Shown: positions 43,819-52,480, counted from the first letter of the stretch. The stretch: 64,000 bases of DNA from Natrononativus amylolyticus (GCF_024362525.1 NZ_CP101458.1:1178001-1242000), one strand, 5' to 3'. Numbers and translations: made by a program. The notes: generated from the letters alone by a model not told the origin.

Positions 43819-43954
43819 TCGACTGCCGCGGCTCGAGACGTGGGGTCGCTCGTGAAAACGAACGTGCCGGATAGCGTGAGGGGAGCACGCGCCGGCGCGT
43901 GTCGACGGGATCCGTGACGTGGAGTTGAGTGGAGTGTCGTCGATGCCGACAGTG

Positions 43955-44194
43955 TCAGGCGTGTGCGACGCGCCAGGTCGTCGCGCTCGTGTACGACCAC
44001 TTCTCGATCTCGAGATCGGTCGCCGACTCGGAGAGTTTGACCATGAGCGCGCCGATTTCTTTGGGGGACAATCCGACGTCGTCGGCGATGAACTTCCCTT
44101 TGAAGTACAGCTCGCCGTCTTCGGCACTTTCGCGCAGGTAACGCTTGAGGCGGGTTTCTTTGCTTTCCGTGGAGGGTTGGGCTGTCGTGCTCAT
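43955..44194 (-). CDS. DUF7123-like winged-helix-type small protein
   Basis: A 79-aa protein: basic helix ETRLKRYLRESAEDGELYFKGKF, then IADDVGLSPKEIGALMVKLSESATDLEIEKWSYTSATTWRV. The middle part has a winged-helix look (a possible recognition helix SPKEIGALMVKL) and resembles the haloarchaeal DUF7123 family. It is expected to be DNA-binding, unproven. Preceded by a clear TATA element. The 166-bp gap downstream (43789-43954) before the M50 gene holds no gene. Confidence 0.8.
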   Translation of the reverse strand: MSTTAQPSTESKETRLKRYLRESAEDGELYFKGKFIADDVGLSPKEIGALMVKLSESATDLEIEKWSYTSATTWRVAHA

Positions 44195-44223
44195 CGACAG
44201 TTACCCGTATCAGCCGGGATATG

Positions 44224-44230
44224 TTATAAA
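44224..44230 (-). promoter_or_regulatory. TATA box of the DUF7123-like gene
   Basis: TTTATAA on the minus strand lies 30 nt before the ATG at 44194, giving a transcript with almost no leader. Confidence 0.55.
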
Positions 44231-44282
44231 GGAAGGATGCTTTGGAGTTTTTCGATTGTCTTCAGGAACGCGAGACGTCTCG

Positions 44283-44344
44283 GACGTTTTATGATGGTTC
44301 ACCTGACGTTTCACAGGGCACCGAGATCCGCCCAGACGTTTTAT
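44283..44344. repeat. Three GACGTTT direct repeats in an AT-rich intergenic region
   Basis: GACGTTTTAT (44283), GACGTTTCAC (44305) and GACGTTTTAT (44335) stand 22 and 30 nt apart in the 266-bp gap between the MoaE-fusion and DUF7123 genes. The last copy continues into TTTATAATCGG, TATA-like on both strands. It may be a regulator-binding array. The rest of the gap has no coding sequence I can support. Confidence 0.4.
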
Positions 44345-44460
44345 AATCGGATCTGCGCCCGTATCTCGAGAAGTGAATTCGGGCATCAGCGTAAGTTGTT
44401 CGTCCGAATACACTGTATGATTCAGCTATGACCCTTCTGGAAACATCGGAAATCGAAGTG

Positions 44461-45315
44461 TCACGACCGGTGGTGAACCCAGAACTCCTCGTCGACCGTC
44501 ACCTCCTTCTTGAACAGCGGGACCTCGTCCTTCAGGCGGTTGATGCCGTCCTCGACGGTGCGAAACGCCTCCTCGCGGTGTCCGGCCAGGACGACGACGA
44601 ACACGATGTCCTCGCCGTCGCGCACGACGCCGGTCCGGTGGTGGAGTTCGACCGCGTAGACGCCGTCTCGAGCCTCGAGATCCGCTTTCAGGGCCGCCAT
44701 CCGCTCGTCGGCGACGCCCTCGTACTTCTCGAACTCGAGGTACTCGGTGCGCGCGTCGTCGTCGGCGTCCTTCGCCCGCACGCGGCCGGTGAACGTCGCG
44801 ATCGCGCCGGAGCGATCGGCGGCGGGCGAGTCCTTCACCCGGGCGACCAGCGACTCGAGGGTTTCGTAGGGCTCGGTTTCGAGCAGAGCGTCGACGACGG
44901 CGTCGTACTCGAACGCCGAGGGAGTGGCGGCGGTCGCGAGAACCGGTCCCGCCGGTTCGTCGGTCTCGACGCGGGTCTGGGCGTCGGGGCCGACCGCGAC
45001 GACGGGAGCCCGAATCGAGGGCGCGCCGACGACGACGGCGAACGCACAGTCGATCGCGAGGTCCTCGAGGGCGTCGCCGACGGCGTAGCCGGTTCCGCAG
45101 GCGGTCCAGTCGCCGTCGACGCCGAGGTCGTAGGTGACGTCACCGCCGGGGGTCACTCCCGCGTTCCGGAGCGCCGCCGTCCCGTCGGCGATCGTCGCGT
45201 CGTACCGGACGACGCCGACTCGCCCGCGCGCGGAGAGTCGGTCGACGAGCTGATCGACGGCGCGCTCAAGGCCGTCGTCGTCTGTCCCGCAGTCGAGAAC
45301 GCCGAGTACGTGCAT
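44461..45315 (-). CDS. moaE: Molybdopterin synthase catalytic subunit fused to an N-terminal MobB-like domain
   Basis: A 284-aa fusion. The C-terminal half (about 130-284) is MoaE: DRSGAIATFTGRVRAKDADD, YLEFEKYEGVADERMA, VELHHRTGVVRDGEDIVFVVVLAGHREEAF and the catalytic Lys in PLFKKEVTVDEEFWV. The N-terminal half starts MHVLGVLDCGTDDDGL and contains GVVRYDATIADGTAALRNAG, resembling an archaeal MobB/GTP-binding-like domain that lacks a clear Walker A. MoaE inserts sulfur into precursor Z with MoaD. Start ATG 45313-45315. The fusion makes MoCo maturation and insertion steps physically linked (inference). Confidence 0.85.
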   Translation of the reverse strand: MHVLGVLDCGTDDDGLERAVDQLVDRLSARGRVGVVRYDATIADGTAALRNAGVTPGGDVTYDLGVDGDWTACGTGYAVGDALEDLAIDCAFAVVVGAPSIRAPVVAVGPDAQTRVETDEPAGPVLATAATPSAFEYDAVVDALLETEPYETLESLVARVKDSPAADRSGAIATFTGRVRAKDADDDARTEYLEFEKYEGVADERMAALKADLEARDGVYAVELHHRTGVVRDGEDIVFVVVLAGHREEAFRTVEDGINRLKDEVPLFKKEVTVDEEFWVHHRS

Positions 45316-45421
45316 ACTCGAAACGTGGTCGGCTCGAGGTTTGTAGCTATCGCCGCGCCCGCGAACGACCGAATCGGGGTTGGCAACCCTTAAGATTGCA
45401 ACCCGGTTAGACCGCGGTAGC

Positions 45422-46147
45422 ATGAAAGTGGTCGTCTCTATCGGCGGGAGCGTACTCGTGCCCGAACCGGGCTCACATCGGGTCGAAGCGCACGCCGCCG
45501 TCGTCGAAGACCTCGTCTCGGATGGCTGTCGCGTCGGTGCCGTCGTCGGGGGCGGCGGCGTCGCCCGCGAGTACATCGGCGCCGCACGCGACCTCGGCGC
45601 GAACGAGATCGAACTCGATCAGATCGGCATCGACGTCACGCGGCTCAACGCCCGCCTGCTCATCGCCGCACTCGGCGAGGACTCGGTGACCGCGCCCGTC
45701 CGGGACTACGAAACCGCGGGCGGCGCCCTCCGCCAGGGCGACGTCTGCGTGATGGGCGGCGTCGCGCCCGCCCAGACGACAGACGCCGTCGGCGCGGCCC
45801 TCGCGGAGTACGTCAACGCCGACCTGCTCGTCTACGCCACGAGCGTCCCCGGCGTCTACAGCGACGACCCCAACGAGACCGACGACGCGACGAAGTACGA
45901 CGAGCTCTCGGCGACCGAACTGGTCGACGTCATCGCCGGCCTCGAGATGAACGCCGGCGCCTCCGCGCCCGTCGACCTGCTGGCGGCGAAGATCATCGAG
46001 CGCTCGGGAATGCGAACGATCGTCCTCGACGGCACCGATCCCGACCGGATCGCTCGTGCGGTTCGCCACGGCGACCACGAGGGGACGGACGTCGTCCCCG
46101 AGGACGTCGGCGAGGAGCCGACCTACTGGGCCAGCGATGAGCACTGA
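45422..46147 (+). CDS. pyrH: Archaeal UMP kinase
   Basis: A 241-aa amino-acid-kinase-fold enzyme phosphorylating UMP to UDP. MKVVVSIGGSVLVPE is the N-terminal glycine loop. GAVVGGGGVAREYIGAARDLG (UMP-binding), then LLVYATSVPGVYSDDPNETDDAT near residues 138-160, match the archaeal type, which has no GTP effector site. The frame overlaps the following LysRS gene by 11 bp, so the two are probably coupled. Confidence 0.93.
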   Translation: MKVVVSIGGSVLVPEPGSHRVEAHAAVVEDLVSDGCRVGAVVGGGGVAREYIGAARDLGANEIELDQIGIDVTRLNARLLIAALGEDSVTAPVRDYETAGGALRQGDVCVMGGVAPAQTTDAVGAALAEYVNADLLVYATSVPGVYSDDPNETDDATKYDELSATELVDVIAGLEMNAGASAPVDLLAAKIIERSGMRTIVLDGTDPDRIARAVRHGDHEGTDVVPEDVGEEPTYWASDEH

Positions 46148-47840
46148 CGAATCCGCGGGCGGCGACGAAGCGAACACGGATGCGGACGCCGAGAGCCCGT
46201 ACACGCTCCAGGCGGAGCGCGAGTCCGGAGGGGACGCACACCACGTCTTCTGGGCGGACGAGGTCGCGGACCGCGTCGAAGCGCGCGACCCCGAGGAACC
46301 CATCGTCATCAAAGGCGGCATCTCCCCTTCCGGCGTTCCCCATCTGGGGAACATGAACGAGATCATGCGCGGCTACTACGTCGCCTGTGTGCTGCGCGAA
46401 CGCGGCCACGAGGTTCGGCAGGTGTTCACCGCCGACGACCGCGACCCGCTTCGCAAGCTTCCGCGCACCCTCTGTGACCTCGAGGGCACCCTCGTCGGCC
46501 TGGGCGAGGTCGACGCGGGGGCGCTCGGTCGAAACCTCGGCTCGCCGTACACCGACATTCCCGACCCCTTCGGCTGCTGTGACTCCTACGGCGATCACTT
46601 CTCGCAGATCATTCAGGACAGCGCCGACGCCCTCGAGGTGCCGATCGACCTCGTCTCGACCACGGAGCTGTACGAGAGCGGCGAGCTGGACCCGGTGACG
46701 CGACACGTCCTCGAGAACCGCGAGACCGCCCGCGAGGTCCTGGCGAACTACCAGGACAAGGTCGACACGGAGTACGTCCCGTTCAACCCCATCTGTGCGG
46801 AGTGCGGGAAAGTGACGGAGACGATCACCGGCGTCGACCTGGAGGCCGAAACCGTCGACTACCGCTGTACGGACATGGAGGCCGGCGACCGGACCATCGA
46901 CGGCTGCGGCCACGAGGGCACCGCCACCTTCCGGGAGGGGAAGATGCCCTGGCGCTTCGAGTGGCCCGGCCAGTGGCAGGTGCTCGGCGTCGATTTCGAG
47001 CCGTTCGGAAAGGACCACGCAGAGGGCTCCTGGCCCAGCGGTCAGGACGTCGCCCGCAACGTCCTCGGCATCGAGCCGCCGGTGCCGATGGTCTACGAGT
47101 GGTTCACCTTAGACGGCGAGCCGTTTTCCTCCTCGGAAGGAAACGTCATCCTCGTCTCGGAGGTGCTCGAGTTGCTCGAGCCCGAAGTCCTCCGGTACTT
47201 CTTCGCGAAGGACCCCGCGAAGGCGCGCGATTTCAGCGTCGAGCGGCTCGATCTGCTGGTCGACGAGTTCGACCGCTTCGAGGCGATCTACTTCGGCGAG
47301 GTCGCGGCCAGCCAGGACGAAAAGGCGTTCGCAGAACGCGTCTATCCGTTGGTCGTAGAGGAACCGCGGCAGGACCGCATCCGCCTGCCCTACACCTTCG
47401 CCGCGGTGCTGGGGATGACCGACGACCCAGCCCTCCGCGAGGAGATCGCCCGCCGCGAAGGACACGTTCCCGAGGGCGCGCCGGAGTGGGCGATCGAGGC
47501 CGCCCTCGAGCGTGTCGAACGCGCCCGCAACTGGGCCCGACGGACCGAAAACGAGTTCGACTACGAACTCAAGCGGACCGAGATCCCCGACCACGAGTTC
47601 GACGAGCCCACGGAGGCCGCCCTCGCCGACCTCGCTGCGTTCATCGAAGCGGGCCACGGACCCGAGGAGATTCAGGGCGAAATCTACGAGGCAGCCAAGC
47701 GCCACGACGTCGACATCGGCGAGTTCTTCGGGGCGGGCTACCGGCTCTTTTTCGACGAGAGCCAGGGGCCGAAGCTCGGTCCGTTCCTCGCGAAGGTCGA
47801 CCGCGAGTTCGTCGTCGCTCGGCTGCGACGCGAGCGCTAA
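46137..47840 (+). CDS. lysS: Class I lysine--tRNA ligase
   Basis: A 567-aa class I LysRS. The HIGH-type motif is SPSGVPHLGNMNE (residues 64-74). The CP insertion has Cys residues (CAECGKVTETITG; YRCTDMEAGDRTIDGCG) suggesting zinc binding. The KMSKS-type motif occurs as EPFSSSEGNVI near 325. Helical anticodon-binding region at the C-terminus. Class I LysRS is typical of Euryarchaeota. Start ATG 46137 overlaps pyrH; it is acidic at the N-terminus (haloadaptation). Confidence 0.93.
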   Translation: MSTDESAGGDEANTDADAESPYTLQAERESGGDAHHVFWADEVADRVEARDPEEPIVIKGGISPSGVPHLGNMNEIMRGYYVACVLRERGHEVRQVFTADDRDPLRKLPRTLCDLEGTLVGLGEVDAGALGRNLGSPYTDIPDPFGCCDSYGDHFSQIIQDSADALEVPIDLVSTTELYESGELDPVTRHVLENRETAREVLANYQDKVDTEYVPFNPICAECGKVTETITGVDLEAETVDYRCTDMEAGDRTIDGCGHEGTATFREGKMPWRFEWPGQWQVLGVDFEPFGKDHAEGSWPSGQDVARNVLGIEPPVPMVYEWFTLDGEPFSSSEGNVILVSEVLELLEPEVLRYFFAKDPAKARDFSVERLDLLVDEFDRFEAIYFGEVAASQDEKAFAERVYPLVVEEPRQDRIRLPYTFAAVLGMTDDPALREEIARREGHVPEGAPEWAIEAALERVERARNWARRTENEFDYELKRTEIPDHEFDEPTEAALADLAAFIEAGHGPEEIQGEIYEAAKRHDVDIGEFFGAGYRLFFDESQGPKLGPFLAKVDREFVVARLRRER

Positions 47841-47926
47841 CGACGGCGGCGGGCGGCGTTTTCGGTGGGGCGCTCGAGCACTCCCAGACAAAAGCCCTTT
47901 GAGAACGCCCCGCCGAAGGAGTAGTA

Positions 47927-49759
47927 ATGGAGTTCGGATCCCCCGCGTCGCCCGCCTTCATCGACGCCTTCGCGTCGAGTACGTTGACGTGGGTTCTCGT
48001 CGGAATCGTCGCCTACTGGCTCGTCATCGCCACCCTCCGAGCCCGCGGTTTGCTCCCGAGCTACGTCGGCACCCAGGGACCGATACTGACGATCCACACG
48101 AAGCGGGGTCGCAACTTCCTGAACTGGCTCGCCGGCCCCAAACGGTTCTGGCGGGCCTGGGCGAACATGGGCGTCGGCATCGCCATCGTCGTGATGGCGA
48201 GCATGTTCGTGTTCCTCCTGCTGTCGGCTTACGCCGCCCTCTCCGCACCGCAACCGTCGACCGTCCAGCAACCCCGAAACGTCCTCGTCATCCCCGGCGT
48301 CAACGACTTCCTCCCGCTGTCGGCAACCCCGGGGATCGTCTTCGGCCTGCTCGTCGGCCTGGTCGTCCACGAGGGCGGCCACGGCCTGCTCTGTCGGGTC
48401 GAGGACATCGAGATCGAGTCGATGGGCGTCGCCATGCTCGCAATCTTGCCGATCGGCGCGTTCGTCGAACCCGACCAGGAGAGCAACAAGAAGGCCTCGA
48501 GGGGCGCCCAGACCCGGATGTTCGCCGCGGGGGTCACGTTCAACTTCATCGTGACGATCCTCGCGTTCGCGCTGCTGTTCGGCCCCGTCGCCGGCGCGAT
48601 CGCCGTCGCCCCCGGCGCGGCCGTCGGCGGCGTCGCCCCCGATTCCCCGGCCGCGGACGCCGGCCTCGAGCCCAACGACCGGATCACGGCGATCGACGGC
48701 GAGGCGGTCGCGGACAACGACGACCTGAGCGAGCGCCTCGAGGCGAGCGACGGCGAGGAGGTGACCGTCGAGCGCAACGGCGACGAGGAGATCACGTTCC
48801 AGCGCTCGGCGGTCGTGCGCGCGGCGATCGAAGACGGTCCCGCGGGCGTCGGGGTCGGCGACTCGATCGTCGCCGTCGACGGCCAGTCGGTCGCCACCGA
48901 AACCGGCTTCTTCGAGGCCGTCGGCGACGAGGAGATCGTCGAACTCACGCTCGAGCGCCCGGACGGCGAGCGAGTGACCGCCGAGGTGCCGGTCGGCGGG
49001 GCGGTCGACGTCGCCGAGGACGGACCCCTCGCCGACGCCGGCGCACCGGCCGGCGAAACGCTCGTCGTCACCGAGTACGACGGCGAGCGGATCCAGACCT
49101 TCTCCGACCTCAGCGGGCTGCTGGACGACTCGAGCGAGGGCGAGGAGGTGACCGTCGCGGGCTACCTCGACGGCGAGCGCGTCGAGTACGCGGTCACTCT
49201 CGGCGCCCATCCGCAGGGCGACAGCGGCTATCTCGGCATCCTCGGCAGCCCCGGCGTCTCCGGGTTCTCGATCGCCGACATCGGCGTTCAGCTCTACCCC
49301 GCAGAGGAGTACCTCGTCATCCTCGGTGGCGAGGGCGACGGCCAGTTCGGCGCGGTGACCGACACCTTCCTCGGAAAGATCGGGCTGGTCCTCTTTCTGC
49401 CAATCATCGGCGTGCTCGGTCTGCTTCCGTTCAACTTCGCCGGCTTCACCGGCGGGATACAGAACTTCTACGAGGTGCAGGGCTCGCTGGGCGTCCTCGG
49501 CGAACCGGGCGTCTTCCTGGTGGCGAACCTGCTGTTCTGGACCGGCTGGATCAACGTTCAACTGGGCTTTTTCAACTGCATCCCGGCGTTCCCGCTCGAC
49601 GGGGGTCACATCCTGCGAACCAGCACGGAGGCGGTGATCTCGAGGCTCCCCGTCGACGCCACTCGCGGGATGGTCCGGACGGTGACGACCTCGGTCGGCC
49701 TGACGATGCTCGTGAGCTTCCTGTTGATGCTGTTCGGACCGCAGTTGCTCGCGGGCTGA
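47927..49759 (+). CDS. Site-2 protease family protein with PDZ domains
   Basis: A 610-aa M50 protease. The zinc motif is HEGGH (148-152) and the distal motif PLDGGHILRTS (Asp558). Between them is a long extracytoplasmic insert with PDZ-like units: GVAPDSPAADAGLEPNDRITAIDGEAV near 230-256, then GPAGVGVGDSIVAVDGQSV near 303 and ADAGAPAGETLVVTEYDG near 366. This resembles RseP-like enzymes, with several PDZ copies as in some haloarchaeal homologues. Two membrane helices precede the active site. Substrate unknown. Confidence 0.9.
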   Translation: MEFGSPASPAFIDAFASSTLTWVLVGIVAYWLVIATLRARGLLPSYVGTQGPILTIHTKRGRNFLNWLAGPKRFWRAWANMGVGIAIVVMASMFVFLLLSAYAALSAPQPSTVQQPRNVLVIPGVNDFLPLSATPGIVFGLLVGLVVHEGGHGLLCRVEDIEIESMGVAMLAILPIGAFVEPDQESNKKASRGAQTRMFAAGVTFNFIVTILAFALLFGPVAGAIAVAPGAAVGGVAPDSPAADAGLEPNDRITAIDGEAVADNDDLSERLEASDGEEVTVERNGDEEITFQRSAVVRAAIEDGPAGVGVGDSIVAVDGQSVATETGFFEAVGDEEIVELTLERPDGERVTAEVPVGGAVDVAEDGPLADAGAPAGETLVVTEYDGERIQTFSDLSGLLDDSSEGEEVTVAGYLDGERVEYAVTLGAHPQGDSGYLGILGSPGVSGFSIADIGVQLYPAEEYLVILGGEGDGQFGAVTDTFLGKIGLVLFLPIIGVLGLLPFNFAGFTGGIQNFYEVQGSLGVLGEPGVFLVANLLFWTGWINVQLGFFNCIPAFPLDGGHILRTSTEAVISRLPVDATRGMVRTVTTSVGLTMLVSFLLMLFGPQLLAG

Positions 49760-49904
49760 GACGGTCTGCGGTTTCGATTTCCCGACCGGGCGTACGGATC
49801 GGCGGTTGCGCCGAAACCGACGGACAGTAGTCCGCACGAACCTGGATTCGAAACCCACGACGTCCGAACCGCGGAAACCACTCGCTGCCGAGGCAGGCTC
49901 GAGA

Positions 49905-50429
49905 TCAGTCTTCGTACTCGATACCGTGGCGCCCGTAGAACTCCTCGGGGGTCTCCTCGATGCGCTCGAACTCGGTGTCGAAGTAGTAGTCGTGGTGGCG
50001 GATCAGCTGTTCGACGATCCAGGCGCTGAACTCCTCGTCGAAGCGCCACTCGCCCTCGAGGTCAGGGATCTCGAACCGGTCGTCGGTCGAGAAGGCGGCG
50101 TAGACGTGGAAGAAGCCGAGAATGACGTCGGCGAAGTCGTGGGCCTTCTCGGCCCCCGACTCGCGGCGTTCGGCGAGTTCCGCGGCGCCCGCCTCGGTGA
50201 GTTCGAAGTACTTGCGGTCGGGTTCGTCCTCGCGCTCGATGCGCTCGGTCCACCCCTTCTCCTCGAACTTGTAGAGGATGGGGTAGACGGAGCCGTAAGA
50301 CGGCTCCCAGTGACCGCCGCTGATGTCGCGGATCTCTTTGAGGATCTCGTAGCCGTACCGGGGTTTCTCCTCTAGCAACTCGAGAACGAGATAGGCGATG
50401 AGTCCTTTCGGCGGCCCACTTTTCCGCAT
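49905..50429 (-). CDS. PadR family transcriptional regulator
   Basis: A 174-aa PadR wHTH: GLIAYLVLELLEEKPRYGYEILKEIRDISGGHWEPSYGSVYPILYKFEEKGW, the full N-terminal winged helix, with RKYFELTEAGAAELAERRE as the wing/linker. The C-terminal half is helical, as usual in PadR-s1/s2. It is divergent from the PitA-like gene (162 bp apart), so it could control both itself and that gene. Confidence 0.92.
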   Translation of the reverse strand: MRKSGPPKGLIAYLVLELLEEKPRYGYEILKEIRDISGGHWEPSYGSVYPILYKFEEKGWTERIEREDEPDRKYFELTEAGAAELAERRESGAEKAHDFADVILGFFHVYAAFSTDDRFEIPDLEGEWRFDEEFSAWIVEQLIRHHDYYFDTEFERIEETPEEFYGRHGIEYED

Positions 50430-50454
50430 GGTACTCGTGATTCAAACGGGCGTA

Positions 50455-50460
50455 CGTAAA
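50455..50460 (-). promoter_or_regulatory. TATA-like element of the padR gene
   Basis: TTTACG on the minus strand, 26-31 nt before the ATG at 50429; compatible with a leaderless start. Confidence 0.35.
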
Positions 50461-50560
50461 GGGTTTCGGTCGCCAGCAACCCCCGTGATGCCATAGCGCG
50501 GCTCGAGACGGTCGAAACCGACGGCAGCCGGTTTGCGGGCCGGCGAGGAAAAAACCGGTC

Positions 50561-50566
50561 TTTATT
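50561..50566 (+). promoter_or_regulatory. TATA-like box of the pitA-like gene
   Basis: TTTATT after an A-rich run (50550-50556) is 31 nt before the ATG at 50592. Confidence 0.45.
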
Positions 50567-50591
50567 CACCTCTCCGGTCGAACCCGCGTCT

Positions 50592-52091
50592 ATGGACCGA
50601 CGCAGACCTCCACAGACCGAGGAAGGCTGGTACGTGCTCCACGACTTCCGGACCGTCGACTGGGACGCCTGGCGGGACGCCCCGGACCGCCGCCGCTCGC
50701 GGGCCATCGAGGAGGGGATCGAGTATCTCGGCTCCTGTGAGCGACTCGAGGACGCCGACGAGGGCGGCTCGGCGACGTTCGCCGTGCTGGGCCACAAGGC
50801 CGACCTGCTCGTCTTGCACCTCCGGCCGTCGCTCGAGGACCTGGACGTGCTCGAGCGCCGGTTCGAACACACCGCCCTCGCCGAGTTCACCGAGCGCGTC
50901 GACTCCTACCTCTCGGTGACGGAGGTCTCGGGCTACATGTCCGAGGAGTATTTCAACGACGGTGCAGAAGTCGAGGACACGGGAATCGCCCGCTACATCG
51001 AGTCCCGGCTGAAACCCGAAATCCCCGACGCGGAGTACGTCAGCTTCTACCCGATGGACAAACGGCGCGGCGACGAGCACAACTGGTACGACCTCTCCTT
51101 CGAGGAGCGATCCGAGTACATGTCCGGCCACGGCGAGATCGGCAAGGGGTACGCCGGTCGGGTCACCCAGATCATCTCCGGCAGCGTCGGCCTGGACGAC
51201 TACGAGTGGGGGATCACCCTCTTTGCCGACGATCCCACCGACATCAAGGAACTGCTGTACGAGATGCGCTTCGACCCCTCGAGTTCGCGCTTCGGCGAGT
51301 TCGGCCGGTTCCTCTTCGGCCGCCGCTTTGCCCCCGAGAACCTCGGGGCGTACCTCGCCGGCGAGCAGGTGCCCAAGGAGGCGGCCAACGGACCACACGG
51401 CGGCCACGAACACGGGAGCGGCCACCCACACGACGATGGTGGCGACCACCACGACCACGCACACGGCGGCGATGATGGGGGAACCGGCGACGGCAGCGGC
51501 GACGGTATCCGCGGCGAACTCGAGGAGATGGGCGTCTACGGCGGCAAGCCACACGGCGAGGACGTCCACGCGGTCGTGCTCTACTCCGAAGCCGACCCCG
51601 ACGAGCTGTTCGAGGAGGTCGACGGCCTGCGAACGAACTTCGATCACTACGACAGCCACGTGAAGACGGCGGTCTACCAGGACGAGGGAGAGGCAAGCGA
51701 GAGCGCGGTCGTGAGCCTCTGGGAAACCGAACGCGCGGCGACCACGGCTGCAGGCTTCCTCGGCGACCTCCCGGACATCGTCCGGCAGGCGGGCGACGAC
51801 GAGGGTGACTCGTGGGGTACCATGGGCATGTTCTACACCGTCAAACCAGACCACCGCGAGGACTTCGTCGACACGTTCGGCGAGGTCGGCGAGGCGCTCG
51901 AGGGGATGGACGGCCACCGCAAGACGAGCCTGCTGGTCAACCGCGAGGACGAGAACGACATGTTCATCGCCAGCCGCTGGGACGCCCGCGAGGACGCGAT
52001 GGCCTTTTTCCGCAGCGACGAGTTCTCGGAAACCGTCGAGTGGGGCCGGGACGTCCTCGCCGACCGGCCGCGCCACGTCTTCCTCGCCTGA
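50592..52091 (+). CDS. pitA: PitA-like chlorite-dismutase/HemQ fold fused to an ABM domain
   Basis: A 499-aa haem-binding fusion known in haloarchaea. Residues 1 to about 265 carry the chlorite-dismutase/coproheme-decarboxylase-like fold (YVLHDFRTVDWDAWRDAP, KADLLVLHLRPSLEDL, SFYPMDKRRGDEHNWY, GLDDYEWGITLFADDPTDIKELLYEMRFD). A linker near 267-303 is rich in His/Gly/Asp (GGHEHGSGHPHDDGG then DHHDHAHGG), a likely metal-binding spacer. The C-terminus (about 310-499) is a dimeric alpha/beta-barrel ABM-like domain (MGMFYTVKPDHREDFVDTFGEVGEAL). A divergent PadR gene may regulate it. Chlorite activity, haem decarboxylation or other redox use is not decided. Confidence 0.88.
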   Translation: MDRRRPPQTEEGWYVLHDFRTVDWDAWRDAPDRRRSRAIEEGIEYLGSCERLEDADEGGSATFAVLGHKADLLVLHLRPSLEDLDVLERRFEHTALAEFTERVDSYLSVTEVSGYMSEEYFNDGAEVEDTGIARYIESRLKPEIPDAEYVSFYPMDKRRGDEHNWYDLSFEERSEYMSGHGEIGKGYAGRVTQIISGSVGLDDYEWGITLFADDPTDIKELLYEMRFDPSSSRFGEFGRFLFGRRFAPENLGAYLAGEQVPKEAANGPHGGHEHGSGHPHDDGGDHHDHAHGGDDGGTGDGSGDGIRGELEEMGVYGGKPHGEDVHAVVLYSEADPDELFEEVDGLRTNFDHYDSHVKTAVYQDEGEASESAVVSLWETERAATTAAGFLGDLPDIVRQAGDDEGDSWGTMGMFYTVKPDHREDFVDTFGEVGEALEGMDGHRKTSLLVNREDENDMFIASRWDAREDAMAFFRSDEFSETVEWGRDVLADRPRHVFLA

Positions 52092-52118
52092 CCGAGCGCC
52101 GCGGCGATTTCGCGTTCG

Positions 52119-52204
52119 CTGTAGTAGCCACTGAAAGTCAATGCACACCTGATCGCACGACGGCTGTGCGATCAGTGTGTAAATCGTTTCAGTTGTTACT
52201 ATAG
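52119..52204. repeat. 86-bp MITE-like long inverted repeat
   Basis: Left arm CTGTAGTAGCCACTGAAA (52119-52136) mirrors the right arm, which read in reverse complement is CTATAGTAACAACTGAAA (ending 52204). The inner arms TGATCGCAC (52150-52158) and GTGCGATCA (52166-52174) pair perfectly around the 7-nt loop GACGGCT. The stem continues via C149-G175, one bulge and ACAC/GTGT pairs. Between outer and inner arms the match weakens for about 7 nt. It carries no coding capacity. Its right arm forms the last codons and stop of the minus-strand gene at 52189. It looks like a non-autonomous insertion, although no target duplication was proved. Confidence 0.65.
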
Positions 52205-52386
52205 AGCGGTCCCGACTCGCTCGAGTCGTAGAAGAAGTACCCCGCGATACCGGCGAGACCGATCGCGAGCGTGATGAACGGCCAGTTGCCGGCGTCTCGT
52301 CCGGTGACCGCCGCGTGGACCGTTACGCAAATAGCGAAGCCGATGTGGGCGACCAGCGTCGCCGCGAGAAACGTCGCGAGATCCAT
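52189..52386 (-). CDS. Small two-helix membrane protein ending inside the MITE-like element
   Basis: A 65-aa protein with two membrane helices: MDLATFLAATLVAHIGFAICVTVHAAV and WPFITLAIGLAGIAGYFFYD. The last residues YSNN and the stop codon (TGA, 52189-52191) are encoded by the outer arm of the inverted repeat, so the original C-terminus may have been replaced by the insertion. Function unknown. Confidence 0.6.
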   Translation of the reverse strand: MDLATFLAATLVAHIGFAICVTVHAAVTGRDAGNWPFITLAIGLAGIAGYFFYDSSESGPLYSNN

Positions 52387-52480
52387 TTGTTCGCTCGAGT
52401 GTTTCGATGAGCCGGTATTAGGGGTTTCGCCCCGACTGCGAGGGAAAAGTACTCGAGGCTCCCGGATCGGACTCTAGACG

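Noticed and set aside
44210-44413. 67-codon minus-strand frame in the gap before DUF7123
   Set aside because: Overlaps the TATA elements and has no recognisable domain; more likely regulatory DNA.
47837-49858. Minus-strand open frame of about 670 codons opposite the PDZ site-2 protease
   Set aside because: Antisense of a gene with HEGGH and DGGH motifs; the product is Arg/Asp-rich and without family features.
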